DNA from: an uncultured Roseburia sp.
GTDB lineage: Bacteria > Bacillota > Clostridia > Lachnospirales > Lachnospiraceae
NCBI GenBank assembly: GCA_910584215.1
Contig: CAJTYI010000031.1
Coordinates: 1-31,162, forward strand
Direction: 5' to 3'
DNA length: 31,162 bases
Below the pieces are notes generated by a model that was not told where the DNA came from, searched no databases, and saw only the letters and a program-made list of their open reading frames with translations. Of this stretch, positions 1 through 8,897 are shown piece after piece. Both the position numbers and the translations under genes were made by a program. Numbering within the stretch: position 1 is the stretch's first letter; each line of letters starts with the position of its first letter.

Positions 1-12
1 GTGTCTGTCCGT

Positions 13-267
13 CCCGGTAAAGACAGAAATCTTTGCAGCTTTCTAGTTCCCCTAGACGCCCCGGCTCGCAAAGTCCCCAATGACATGCCTGCGGGAAAAC
101 TCGCTGATACCACAGTGAGGTACGAAAGTCTCTCAAGCTCAAACAGTTCCCTCGGCAAAAGTTCGCAAAGCGAACTTTCAAAGTTCACTCCGTGAACTTT
201 TTTTGCCCTCACTGGGGCGTTTAGGGGAACACGAAACCCGCAAAATGTATTTCTGTCTTTCACCGGG
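13..267 (+). ncRNA. Candidate long structured RNA of unknown class
   Basis: No plausible protein is coded here, but the segment folds on itself extensively. P1 pairs 13-30 with 249-267 (18 bp, one bulged C at 261). P2 pairs 46-62 with 214-230 (17 bp, one G-U). P3 pairs 114-120 with 207-213 and stacks directly on P2. Inside P3 lie two small perfect hairpins with 9-bp stems and 3-nt loops, 158-178 and 180-200, the second followed by a run of T. A further possible contact is 117-123 with 342-348, so the RNA may extend to about 420. I could not match it to a family I can recall with certainty (not tmRNA, RNase P or a known riboswitch by motif). The strand is not proven, since an inverted repeat looks similar on both; plus was chosen because the T-run and the next gene are in that direction. 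It could instead be a remnant of a palindromic mobile element. Confidence 0.45.
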
Positions 268-625
268 CGAACCGACAGAGCGGAGTGTCCAACCTTGAAA
301 AGACGTGTATCATAGCTGGATGCCCCAAAGGCACGCGCTAAGTACCTCGGGATTTGTGATATTGAAGAAAAAAGCAGAGGCTGTGACACCAAAAACACGA
401 TGGATGCCGCTTTCGCTCATAGGAGAAGAAAAAGTTTACTATATGTTAATAGAATAAATATGCAGCCACTATTCATAGGTATTCAGCCAAATAATGGCTA
501 ATAACCTATAATTATTAGTTCGTAATATCACAAAGAAAAAAACAATTTTATGCAACTACAATATGTGTTGGAGATAAATATCATGCGGGGACAATATCCC
601 CCATCAGTGAAGAAATGAGGAAAAC
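268..625. other. Gene-free leader region before the GH35 gene
   Basis: No coding region was recognised. The first part (to about 420) is GC-moderate and may belong to the structured RNA before it; the rest is AT-rich. Two mutually exclusive small hairpins lie at 475-509 (imperfect) and 498-518 (stem 498-504 with 512-518), a possible operator or leader structure for the beta-galactosidase gene. A TACAAT box at 557-562 lacks a recognisable -35, as would be expected if the promoter needed an activator such as the adjacent AraC-type protein; this is inference. The ribosome site is a weak GAGGA shortly before 626. Confidence 0.35.
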
Positions 626-2842
626 ATGATCTACCAGTTTAAAAATTATCAGCCACCCGAAATTTTATCCCATCACCTCAATCTCGGGGGCAGTAACCCG
701 GCGGGGGAGCGGATTGAGGTCAACAGTCTTTATGTGGAGCGCGGGGGGAAACCCTGGATTGCGGTCATGGGTGAGATACATTATGTGCGCTGTAAACGCG
801 AAAAATGGAGAGAGATACTCTGCAAAATGAAAGCCGGCGGCATACGGGTGATCGCCACTTACGCGTTTTGGATATACCATGAGGAGGAAGAGGGTGTTTA
901 TGATTTCACGGGAGCACGGGATGTGCGCGCTTTCGTGCAGCTTTGCGGCGAACTGGGGCTTGACGTTGTCATGCGCGTGGGTCCGTGGTGCCATGGCGAG
1001 GTGAGAAACGGCGGTTTCCCGGACTGGCTTTTAAAAAAGCCGTATCCGCTCCGGGAGGCGAGCGAGGAATTTCTCGGCGTCACAAAGCGATGGTTTCTTG
1101 CGCTGGCGGCGCAGCTTGAGGGGCTTTATTACAAGGACGGAGGCAATATCGTTGCCGTACAGATCGAAAATGAATATGTCGACAATGCCGATTACCTCTA
1201 CGCAGTCAAACAGCTTGCGATCGAGTGCGGCATGATAGCGCCGATCTACACAGTGACGGGATGGAACCGTGCGTCGGGGGCTAAGATTCCGGTGGACGAG
1301 GTGCTTCCGCTGTTCGGTGGCTACTGTGATGCGCCGTGGGATAGCGGCACCGAAAAATTGCCGCCATCGTCGCACTATTTTTTTACCGGGGTGCGCAATG
1401 ATTCCTCGATCGGAAAAGACCTGATCGCGACGGGGGAAGAGGAGGACGGCTGGCGTCTGCCTTACGAGCGCTATCCGCATGCGACCTGCGAGCTTGGCGG
1501 CGGCCTTGAGTCGACCTATCTGCGCCGCTATCAGATCAAAGGGATGGATATTTATACGGTCGCGCTGATTAAGCTCTGTGAGGGGGCCAATCTGATCGGA
1601 TATTATATGTATTACGGCGGCATCAATCTGCTCGGTAAGCACTCCACCCTGCAGGAATCCAAAGCCACGGGATTTCCCAACGATTATCCGATTCTCTCAT
1701 ATGACTTTGAGGCGCCGCTTTCCATGTACGGCGAGGTGCGGGAGCATTACCGTCTGCTCAACATGCTGCATCTGTTTGTGGAAGATTACGGGGAGAGCCT
1801 GGCGGCCATGAGTTTTGTGCCCGCAGTCGAACCGGTCGACCGCGGCGATAAGAAGGGCCTGCGCTATGCGATGCGCACCGACGGCAAGAGAGGATACGTG
1901 TTTGTCAGCCATTATCAGCGCTTAGATGTGCTGGAGGATGTGAAAGATGTAGTGCTTGCGCCGCTTGACGTAACATTTCCGGCGGTGGATGTGACGGGCA
2001 ATACGGCCTTTTTCTTTCCGTTCCATATGCCGATCGGTGGTATGGATTTGACCTGGGCGACTGTGCAGCCGCTCTGTTGTATGGGGAATACATACTTTTT
2101 TGTGGAACAGCCGGGCATTGCGCCACAGTACTGTGTGGACAAAACATTGATAAACGTCACAGCGGGCAGATCGCACGGATATATCATCGGTGATTGCTGC
2201 CTGGTTACGCTGACAAAGGAAGAGGCATTGTACACGAGGCGTCTTGCGGGTCAACTCTATATCGGCGATCACTGCGATCTCTACTGGCAGGACGGTACTC
2301 TGCGCACGGTACAGGCAGGGAGCCAGCGCGCTTACCGCTTCCAGAATGAGATATCATTGGCCAGCGAACGACCGGCGGTCGGGGAAATGCTGCCGGCCAG
2401 CGAACGATCAGGTGAAAGGACATCGGCTCAAGGGTATTCAACGGACGTGGAAGAGCCGCTATCCTTTGGCGTCTGCCATATGTTTTACGAGGAGATTTGT
2501 CTGGAGAGTCCAAACGAAGACGCATCCTGCGTGCTTACGGCAGTAGGGGAAGCGCCGTTTGCCGTACAGCAGGAGCTGCTGGCGGAATTTTACTATGGCG
2601 GTAAAAATGATTTGCGGTGGTATCGTATCGACGTGACGGGGACGAAAGGATTCGTGGCGATAGACCTGCCCTGTGATGTGATGCAGGTCTATGCGGATGA
2701 AACGCTGCTCATAGACGAGTTTTACCGCGGGGCGCCGCTTCGGGTGCCGGTGGAGCAGCTTTTGGGCAAAGACTGTTATCTGCTGGCTTCCGCATGGAAA
2801 GACGGCGGTTACCGGGAATACGATGCGTCTGACTTGCGGTAG
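626..2842 (+). CDS. Glycoside hydrolase family 35 beta-galactosidase
   Basis: A 738-residue protein with a GH35 TIM barrel in its N-terminal half. Such enzymes release terminal beta-galactose from glycans by a retaining mechanism. The segment around residues 117-136 (RVGPWCHGEVRNGGFPDWLL) matches the family core. VAVQIENEY (176-184) holds the predicted acid/base Glu183 after Asn182, as in clan GH-A. The nucleophile is most likely Glu289 in the TCELGGG motif. The C-terminal part looks like beta-sandwich domains. No signal peptide or membrane segment is visible, so it should act in the cytoplasm on imported galactosides. The 3' end overlaps the opposing AraC-type gene by 34 bp. Substrate preference cannot be read from the sequence; the nucleophile motif differs from classic lactases, so a host-glycan or plant-oligosaccharide galactosidase is equally possible. 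Confidence 0.9.
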   Translation: MIYQFKNYQPPEILSHHLNLGGSNPAGERIEVNSLYVERGGKPWIAVMGEIHYVRCKREKWREILCKMKAGGIRVIATYAFWIYHEEEEGVYDFTGARDVRAFVQLCGELGLDVVMRVGPWCHGEVRNGGFPDWLLKKPYPLREASEEFLGVTKRWFLALAAQLEGLYYKDGGNIVAVQIENEYVDNADYLYAVKQLAIECGMIAPIYTVTGWNRASGAKIPVDEVLPLFGGYCDAPWDSGTEKLPPSSHYFFTGVRNDSSIGKDLIATGEEEDGWRLPYERYPHATCELGGGLESTYLRRYQIKGMDIYTVALIKLCEGANLIGYYMYYGGINLLGKHSTLQESKATGFPNDYPILSYDFEAPLSMYGEVREHYRLLNMLHLFVEDYGESLAAMSFVPAVEPVDRGDKKGLRYAMRTDGKRGYVFVSHYQRLDVLEDVKDVVLAPLDVTFPAVDVTGNTAFFFPFHMPIGGMDLTWATVQPLCCMGNTYFFVEQPGIAPQYCVDKTLINVTAGRSHGYIIGDCCLVTLTKEEALYTRRLAGQLYIGDHCDLYWQDGTLRTVQAGSQRAYRFQNEISLASERPAVGEMLPASERSGERTSAQGYSTDVEEPLSFGVCHMFYEEICLESPNEDASCVLTAVGEAPFAVQQELLAEFYYGGKNDLRWYRIDVTGTKGFVAIDLPCDVMQVYADETLLIDEFYRGAPLRVPVEQLLGKDCYLLASAWKDGGYREYDASDLR

Positions 2843-3657
2843 GAGACAGGCGTAAAACCGGTTTCTTTTTTGAAAGCAGTGCAAAAAGAGCTCTCGGAAG
2901 AGAAGCCGGTGGAAAAACAAATATCTTTGATGGACAGCTCCGTGTTTTTGAGCATATACTTGGCGGTGCTGATGCGGTATTGGATTAGGTATTCGTGGGG
3001 AGTGTAGCCGGTTTCTTTTTTGAAGACCCGGATAAAATGATAGGGACTCATCGCGGCCTTGGCGGCAAGCTCGTCAAGGCTTAAACTTTCGGCAAAATGC
3101 TCCTGTATATGGAAAATGACTTCACTTATCACCGATACTTTGGGTGCATTTTTGGGCGTGTCCGTCAGGCAGGCGGTCAGGATATCCGTCAGATAGCCGG
3201 AAAGCGCGGCCTCGCGCACCGGCTGGCTGCGCGAAAAGACCTGGTAGATTTTGGTTAGTTTGTCTAATGCCTGGAACGAGTTGCGCAGCGAAAAGATATG
3301 GCCCAGCCGCGAGACGATCAGATCATAGTAGGCCCGCGCCATCGGGCCGTCAAAGTGACACCAGACGCATTCGCAGTCGACGGCCGTGTGATAGCCGTGC
3401 GGCTGATAACAATCCAGCAGAAGGAAGCTTCCGGCGGGAGCGGCCGTTTTTTTGCCGTCGTATTCAACCGTCAGTTCGCCGGACATCAGATAGAGCATCA
3501 GAAAACTGTCGTAGGAACTGCGGAACTGCCGATAACCGCTTTGATAATAAAAATGCCCGGTGCAGAGCGGGTAGAAAAAGGTTGCTTCTGCCGTCTGGCT
3601 GGGAGAATAAATATAATAATCCGAATCCGGTCGAACATGCGTTTCTTGTGATTTCAT
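2809..3657 (-). CDS. AraC family transcriptional regulator
   Basis: A 282-residue cytoplasmic regulator. The N-terminal half (to about residue 165) has the look of an AraC-type cupin sugar-sensing domain (EYDGKKTAAPAGSFLLLDCYQPHGYH). The last 100 residues hold two helix-turn-helix motifs typical of AraC/XylS proteins, including SLDELAAKAAMSPYHFIRVFK and SIKDICFSTGFSSESSFCTAFK. It lies tail-to-tail with the GH35 gene (34-bp overlap) and head-to-head with the DUF5107 gene across 243 bp, so it probably controls both in response to a sugar ligand; that is inferred from position. The start is the first ATG; its GAGGA ribosome site is about 12 nt upstream, so translation may be weak. Confidence 0.88.
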   Translation of the reverse strand: MKSQETHVRPDSDYYIYSPSQTAEATFFYPLCTGHFYYQSGYRQFRSSYDSFLMLYLMSGELTVEYDGKKTAAPAGSFLLLDCYQPHGYHTAVDCECVWCHFDGPMARAYYDLIVSRLGHIFSLRNSFQALDKLTKIYQVFSRSQPVREAALSGYLTDILTACLTDTPKNAPKVSVISEVIFHIQEHFAESLSLDELAAKAAMSPYHFIRVFKKETGYTPHEYLIQYRISTAKYMLKNTELSIKDICFSTGFSSESSFCTAFKKETGFTPVSYRKSDASYSR

Positions 3658-3900
3658 CGTTGACTTTTATCCTCATTTCCCTGTGTCTTTTTGTACTCGT
3701 TATCCCAAGTAAAACATTTCCCTGCTTATAGTTTATAAGAATTGTGCGGGGTTGGCAAGAGATTGTTGCGGTAATATTGCGACGGAAAAATACAAACGCA
3801 ATTTTTCTAAATAAATGTGCAACATTCCGTAATGTAATATGGTCCGATCTGTTATATAGTAGCAGAAAGTGATAATAAAAGCGTTTGCGAGGAGGAAATG
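3658..3900. promoter_or_regulatory. Divergent promoter region with TTGCG direct repeats
   Basis: This intergenic region separates the AraC-type gene from the DUF5107 gene. TTGCG occurs at 3766-3770 and 3777-3781, 11 bp apart (one helical turn), and in inverted form (CGCAA) at 3797-3801; this could be an operator for the neighbouring regulator. On the minus strand TTGCCA (3753-3758) and TATAAA (3732-3737), spaced 15 bp, could drive the regulator. On the plus strand only a -10-like TATAGT (3855-3860) without a good -35 is visible, consistent with an activator-dependent promoter. AGGAGG at 3890-3895 is a strong ribosome site. All of these sites are pattern matches only. Confidence 0.35.
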
Positions 3901-6900
3901 ATGTCAGCAGTCAATGTATGGGAAGAAACAGTTGTGATTCCGACTTACGAGATCGGAGAGCCGGAGAAGAACCCGATGTTTCTGGATAAGCGCGTCTATC
4001 AGGGCAGCAGCGGTAAAGTCTATCCTTATCCGACGATCGAAAAGATCAGCGACACCAAGATAGACAAAGAATACCGGGCGGTTTATCTGGAAAATGAATA
4101 TTTGAAAGTCATGGTGCTGCCGGAGCTGGGCGGCAGGATACAGCGCGCCTACGACAAGACGAATGATTATGATTTTGTCTACTACAATCATGTAATCAAG
4201 CCGGCGCTGGTCGGACTAACGGGACCTTGGATATCGGGCGGCATCGAGTTTAACTGGCCGCAGCACCACAGGCCGACGACATTTTTGCCCGTCGATCATA
4301 TATTGCTCGAAGAGGAGGACGGCAGCAAATCAGTGCTGGTACACGATGTTGACCAGATGTACGGCACCAAGGGGATTGCCAAGATTACGCTATATCCGGG
4401 CAAGGCTTATATCGAGATTACGGGCCAGCTCTACAATCGCACGCCGCTGCCGCAGACGTTTCTCTGGTGGGCCAATCCGGCGGTTCCGGTCAATGACAAT
4501 ACACAGTCTATCTTTCCGCCCGATGTACATGCGGTGATGGATCACGGGAAGCGCGATGTCTCAAGATTTCCGATTGCGACGGGTGTGTATTATAAAAAAG
4601 ACTACAGTGCGGGCGTGGATATTTCCCGCTATAAAAATATTCCGGTGCCCACTTCCTACATGGCAGAAAAATCGAACTATGATTTTGTGGGCGGTTATGA
4701 TTATCAGAGAGGGGCCGGGATTTTGCATGTGGCCGATCATCACATCTCACCGGGCAAAAAGCAGTGGACTTGGGGCTGCGGTGATTTTGGCAGGGCCTGG
4801 GACCGCAATCTTACCGACGAGGACGGCCCTTATGTGGAGCTGATGACCGGCGTGTACACTGACAATCAGCCGGATTTTACATGGTTAAAGCCTTTTGAGG
4901 AAAAGACATTTCAACAATATTTTATGCCCTATAAGGCGGTCGGGCAGGTGAAAAATGCCACCGTTGACGCGGCGGTTCACATGTCCTTAAAGGACGGTCA
5001 GGTATCGCTTGTTTTGTATACGACCAGCGAAAAGAAGGTAACGGTTACGCTGACCTGCGGGCAGGAAGTTTTGCTGCGTGAGGAAGCTGCGGTTTCCCCG
5101 GTCAGAATATATGAAAAAAACATCCCTGCCACATGCGCGGATGAGACGCTTCTTAGCGTGGCAGTCTGTGAGGGAGAAAAACTGCTGGTTTCCTATCAGC
5201 CCCAAAAACAGGAAATCGCAAAGCTGCCTGACCCGGCGGAAGCGATCGGCGACCCGGCGGAGCTTGCCACCAACGAAGAACTTTACCTGGCCGGGCTCCA
5301 TATCGAGCAGTACCGCCATGCGACGTATCTGCCTGACCCATATTATCTGGAAGCCTTAAAGCGCGATCCGGGTGATATCCGGGTCAATAATGCCTACGGT
5401 GCGCTCTTGCTGCGCAGGGGAGATTTCGTCGGCGCCAAAAAATATTGCCAAAAAGCGCTGGAACGCATGACGAAACATAATCCCAATCCGTATAGCAGCG
5501 AGGCATACTATAATCTCGGCCTGGCACAGATGTACCTTGGGGAGGACGTGGATGCCTACGACGCGTTTTTTAAGGCGACCTGGAGCAATGAACAGCAGGA
5601 AATGTCGTTTTATTATCTGGCGGTTTTGGATGCAAAGAGCGGCCGCTATGCACATGCGCTTGAGATGGCAGAAAAGGGACTGGTAAAAAATGCCCACAAC
5701 ATCAAGGCGCGGGCATTAAAAGTATACCTGCTGCGCAGGCTTGGCATGCTGAAAGAAGCCAAAAACTTTGCAGACGAAAATCTGCGTGTCGATGCGTTTG
5801 ATTTTGTGAGCGGCTTTGAGCTTGCCTGGATGGCGGAAGAAAAAACAGAAAAACTGCGGCAGATGAAAGAACTCATGCGCGGATTCCACGAAAATTATCT
5901 GATGGCTGCGCGGGATTATGCGGAGTTTGGAGCCTGGGAGGAGGCGCTTTCGGTGCTCGCACAGTGTGCGAACGAGACGCCCATGAAGCTTTATTATGAA
6001 GCGTACTATCTTGCGAAGCAGAAAGACTGCGACGGCGCGGCGGAAAAAATAAGGCGCGCGGAGGCGGCGCCAAGCGATTACTGTTTCCCCAATAAGCTGG
6101 AAGACATCGCTGTATTATCCTATGCCGTCGAGGCACAGGATGCGGGGATGGCGGCGTATTATCTTGGAAACCTGTATTATGATAAACTACAGAGAAAAAA
6201 AGCCGTGGCGCTCTGGGAGATGGCAGCGGACAGATGTTCGGCATTTCCGACCGTACACCGCAATCTGGCGCTTGCCTATTATAATGAGTGCGGAGAGAAA
6301 GAGAAGGCGAAAGAGGCGATGGAGCGTGCGTTTGCGCTTAATCCCACAGACGTCAGAGTCTTTTTGGAGCTTGATCAGCTGTATAAAAAGCTGCGCGTAA
6401 GCTACGCGGAGCGGTTAAAAAATTATGAGGCACACCGTGAGCTGATCGGCGGACGGGACGATCTGTTTATTGAGTATATCACGCTCCACAACATGACGGG
6501 CCAGTATGAAAAAGCATTCGACCTTATGCAGGGCCGCCGCTTCCATCCGTGGGAGGGCGGCGAGGGTAAGATTACCGCGCAGTATACACTTGCCCTGGTG
6601 CAGATGGCAAAGGAGGCGCTTGCGCAAAGAGAAGCCAAAAAGGCGGAGCAGTATCTGAGAAAAGCTCTGGTTTACCCCGAAAATCTGGGCGAGGGTAAGC
6701 TGGAGGGAACGAAAGACAACCACATATATTATCATCTCGGCCTGGCGCTTTCCATGCAGGGAAAAGATGAGGAGGCAGCGGAGTACTTTGCGGCTGCCGC
6801 CGTGGGCACAGACGAACCGGCGGGCATGATGTACTACAATGACCAGCCGGCGGATATGATCTATTACCAGGGGCTTGCCAGGTTAAAACAGGGCAGGGAG

Positions 6901-7179
6901 ACGGAAGCGAAAGCGAGATTTTACCGATTGATCGACTACGGTGAGAAACACTTGTGGGATGAGGTGAAAATCGAATATTTTGCCGTATCTCTGCCGGAGT
7001 TTCAGATTTTTAATGAAGATTACACCGTGCGCAACAGGGCGCATTGCTATTACCTGATGGCGCTGGGCAGATGGGGGTTAGGTGAATGTGAGACGGCGCG
7101 CGAGTATTTCGCGAAAGCCTTAGAGCTTGAGCCGTCCCACATGCAGTGCAATATCTATGGCAGGGAAGTGCAGTCTTAG
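3901..7179 (+). CDS. DUF5107 domain protein with C-terminal TPR repeats
   Basis: A large cytoplasmic protein (1092 residues) without signal peptide or membrane segments. Residues about 1-420 match the DUF5107 type, a beta-rich domain reminiscent of the aldose-epimerase/GH fold; the stretch LTGPWISGGIEFNWPQHHRP is typical. From about residue 450 onward the protein is a long array of TPR-like helix pairs (for example YYNLGLAQMYLGEDVDAYDAF and VHRNLALAYYNECGEKEKAKEA). The function of this architecture is not established; such proteins often sit beside glycoside hydrolases, so a role in carbohydrate handling is a reasonable inference. There are adjacent ATG codons at 3898 and 3901; the second was chosen because AGGAGG (3890-3895) then lies 5 nt away rather than 2. 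The stop codon coincides with the left end of the MITE-like element at 7177. Confidence 0.85.
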   Translation: MSAVNVWEETVVIPTYEIGEPEKNPMFLDKRVYQGSSGKVYPYPTIEKISDTKIDKEYRAVYLENEYLKVMVLPELGGRIQRAYDKTNDYDFVYYNHVIKPALVGLTGPWISGGIEFNWPQHHRPTTFLPVDHILLEEEDGSKSVLVHDVDQMYGTKGIAKITLYPGKAYIEITGQLYNRTPLPQTFLWWANPAVPVNDNTQSIFPPDVHAVMDHGKRDVSRFPIATGVYYKKDYSAGVDISRYKNIPVPTSYMAEKSNYDFVGGYDYQRGAGILHVADHHISPGKKQWTWGCGDFGRAWDRNLTDEDGPYVELMTGVYTDNQPDFTWLKPFEEKTFQQYFMPYKAVGQVKNATVDAAVHMSLKDGQVSLVLYTTSEKKVTVTLTCGQEVLLREEAAVSPVRIYEKNIPATCADETLLSVAVCEGEKLLVSYQPQKQEIAKLPDPAEAIGDPAELATNEELYLAGLHIEQYRHATYLPDPYYLEALKRDPGDIRVNNAYGALLLRRGDFVGAKKYCQKALERMTKHNPNPYSSEAYYNLGLAQMYLGEDVDAYDAFFKATWSNEQQEMSFYYLAVLDAKSGRYAHALEMAEKGLVKNAHNIKARALKVYLLRRLGMLKEAKNFADENLRVDAFDFVSGFELAWMAEEKTEKLRQMKELMRGFHENYLMAARDYAEFGAWEEALSVLAQCANETPMKLYYEAYYLAKQKDCDGAAEKIRRAEAAPSDYCFPNKLEDIAVLSYAVEAQDAGMAAYYLGNLYYDKLQRKKAVALWEMAADRCSAFPTVHRNLALAYYNECGEKEKAKEAMERAFALNPTDVRVFLELDQLYKKLRVSYAERLKNYEAHRELIGGRDDLFIEYITLHNMTGQYEKAFDLMQGRRFHPWEGGEGKITAQYTLALVQMAKEALAQREAKKAEQYLRKALVYPENLGEGKLEGTKDNHIYYHLGLALSMQGKDEEAAEYFAAAAVGTDEPAGMMYYNDQPADMIYYQGLARLKQGRETEAKARFYRLIDYGEKHLWDEVKIEYFAVSLPEFQIFNEDYTVRNRAHCYYLMALGRWGLGECETAREYFAKALELEPSHMQCNIYGREVQS

Positions 7180-7339
7180 TGTACTGACCTGTTCATATTT
7201 CGCCAAATGACTTGCCTGAATTTCCATCTGCTACGTTGGCTTCAATCGACGATGCCACCGCATCGCCTCATTCAGCCGCCTTGTAGACTAAAAATTCATT
7301 CTGCGTCATTTAGCTGAAAATGAACGGGTCAGTACACTA
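7177..7339. mobile_element. Palindromic MITE-like element, 163 bp
   Basis: The 20-bp ends are inverted repeats with one mismatch (7177-7196 and 7320-7339, beginning TAGTGTACTGACC). Similarity of the two halves continues inward, and the exact centre is a small hairpin (7250-7255 with 7260-7265), so the whole element is one long imperfect palindrome. TA at each end is consistent with a TA target duplication of the Tc1/mariner/IS630 type. There is no coding capacity, so any transposase must act in trans. Removing one TA plus the element regenerates the same TAG stop codon for the DUF5107 gene. Confidence 0.7.
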
Positions 7340-7439
7340 GCAGCAAAAATATGGCGTTTCCAGCGAACCATCGTATGACATGGCGTGCTTAAAGGGCTGA
7401 GAACAGAAACGAAAAGTGAATATTCGGGATGAAATACCT

Positions 7440-7468
7440 CTGTTAAGTTTTTATCATTGTGATATAAT
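7440..7468 (+). promoter_or_regulatory. Extended -10 promoter for the MATE gene
   Basis: A perfect TATAAT at 7463-7468 is preceded by TG one base upstream (7460-7461), giving an extended -10. The -35 region (7440-7445) is poor. It lies 50 bp before the MATE start codon at 7518, whose GAGGAGG ribosome site is at 7504-7510. Confidence 0.55.
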
Positions 7469-7517
7469 AATAGATAAAAGCGACAGGGGTATTTTTTATG
7501 GTAGAGGAGGCAGACCG

Positions 7518-8873
7518 ATGGAAGATATGAAAAAAACAGTACTATTTGAGCGGACACCGATTCCAAAGGCAGTCATGACTCTGGCGATACCCACGATTAT
7601 CAGTTCTCTGGTAATGGTGATCTATAATCTGGCGGACACTTATTTTGTCGGCATGTTGAATGATTCCATCCAGAATGCGGCGGTGACGCTGGCGGCGCCG
7701 GTGCTTTTGGCGTTCAATGCGGTAAATAATCTGTTCGGCGTCGGGAGTTCTAGTATGATGAGCCGGGCGCTTGGCCGTAAGGATTATGATACGGTCTCGC
7801 GCAGCTCCGCGTTTGGTTTTTACTGCGCTCTGTTTGCCGGCATTTTGTTTGGCGCAGGTTTTAGCATCGGCAAAACGCCGCTGTTATACTTGCTGGGGGC
7901 TGACGGCGGCACGGTGGGGGCGACGGGTGATTATCTGATGTGGACGGTTTCGTGCGGCGCTGTGCCCGCGATTTTAAACGTGGTGCTCGCCTATCAGGTG
8001 CGGGCGGAGGGAGCGTCTTTGCATGCCAGCCTTGGAACCATGAGCGGCTGCCTGCTCAATATTGTGCTGGACCCGTTTTTCATTTTGCCATGGGGACTAA
8101 ATATGGGGGCGGCGGGCGCCGGATGTGCAACATTTCTCTCCAACTGTGTGGCGTGTCTTTATTTTTTTGTGGTGCTGCTTGTCAAAAGAGGCCGCACTTA
8201 TGTCTGTATTGATCCGCGGAAGTTTTCGTTTCGCCGGGATATTGTCATGGGGGTATTTGGCGTGGGGATTCCGGCGTCGATTCAAAATCTGCTCAATGTG
8301 ACCGGAATGACGATTTTAAACAACTTTACGGCTGCTTACGGAGCGGAGGCGGTGGCCGCGATGGGCATTGCCCAGCGCATCAATATGGTTCCCATGTATA
8401 TTGCGCAGGGATTTTCACAGGGCATCATGCCGCTGGTGGGCTATAACTATGCCAGCGGCAACGGCAGGCGCATGAAGTCGGCGATCTATTTTTCGTTCGC
8501 CGTGACCGTGGGATTTATGGCGGCGGCGACACTGCTTTATTTTGCGGGAGCCGATTTTTGGATATCGCTGTTTATGAAAAACGATGCGATAATCGCCTAC
8601 GGGGGCAGATTACTGCGGGGACTTTGTCTGGCGATGACGTTTCTCGCTGTGGATTTTCTTGCCGTGGGTGTATTCCAGGCTACCGGCATGGGGAAGAAGT
8701 CGCTGGTGTTTGCCATTATGCGTAAAATCGTGTTGGAGATTCCGGCGCTGTTCCTGTTAAACTGGCTGTTTCCACTGTACGGCCTTGCTTACGCACAGTT
8801 TGTGGCAGAGTTCTTGCTGGCGATCGCGGCGGTGATAGAACTCAGAAAAATTGTAAAAAAAGTGACACTTTGA
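7518..8873 (+). CDS. MATE family multidrug/sodium antiporter
   Basis: A 451-residue integral membrane protein with about 12 hydrophobic segments in two homologous halves, the expected MATE size. The N-terminal signature is clear (ALIPTIIS-like AIPTIISSLVMVIYNLADTYFVG), and the GLNMGAAGAGCATFLSN stretch ends the first half. MATE proteins export organic cations or other small molecules driven by a sodium or proton gradient; the substrate here is unknown. The start at 7518 was preferred over an upstream in-frame ATG at 7416 because GAGGAGG lies 7 nt before it and the upstream extension is polar and overlaps the promoter. It has its own promoter and no obvious terminator; a promoter for the next gene overlaps its stop codon. 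Confidence 0.93.
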   Translation: MEDMKKTVLFERTPIPKAVMTLAIPTIISSLVMVIYNLADTYFVGMLNDSIQNAAVTLAAPVLLAFNAVNNLFGVGSSSMMSRALGRKDYDTVSRSSAFGFYCALFAGILFGAGFSIGKTPLLYLLGADGGTVGATGDYLMWTVSCGAVPAILNVVLAYQVRAEGASLHASLGTMSGCLLNIVLDPFFILPWGLNMGAAGAGCATFLSNCVACLYFFVVLLVKRGRTYVCIDPRKFSFRRDIVMGVFGVGIPASIQNLLNVTGMTILNNFTAAYGAEAVAAMGIAQRINMVPMYIAQGFSQGIMPLVGYNYASGNGRRMKSAIYFSFAVTVGFMAAATLLYFAGADFWISLFMKNDAIIAYGGRLLRGLCLAMTFLAVDFLAVGVFQATGMGKKSLVFAIMRKIVLEIPALFLLNWLFPLYGLAYAQFVAEFLLAIAAVIELRKIVKKVTL

Positions 8874-8897
8874 TTTTGACGCCGGATGTGGTAAAAT
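8870..8897 (+). promoter_or_regulatory. Extended -10 promoter before the DUF362 leader
   Basis: TTGATT (8870-8875) and TAAAAT (8892-8897) are spaced 16 bp, with TG (8889-8890) one base upstream of the -10. The site overlaps the MATE stop codon and would give a leader of about 215 nt before the start codon at 9121, which contains the structured element at 8983-9120. Confidence 0.45.

Noticed and set aside
1..195. Possible 64-residue ORF starting with GTG at the window edge
   Set aside because: It runs through helices P1 to P5 of the structured RNA, ends in a hairpin, has no ribosome site in view and no protein-like composition.
3881..3897. CRE (CcpA-type) site in the DUF5107 promoter
   Set aside because: AAGCGTTTGC has part of the pattern but lacks the symmetric TG...CA ends, and it lies on the ribosome site.
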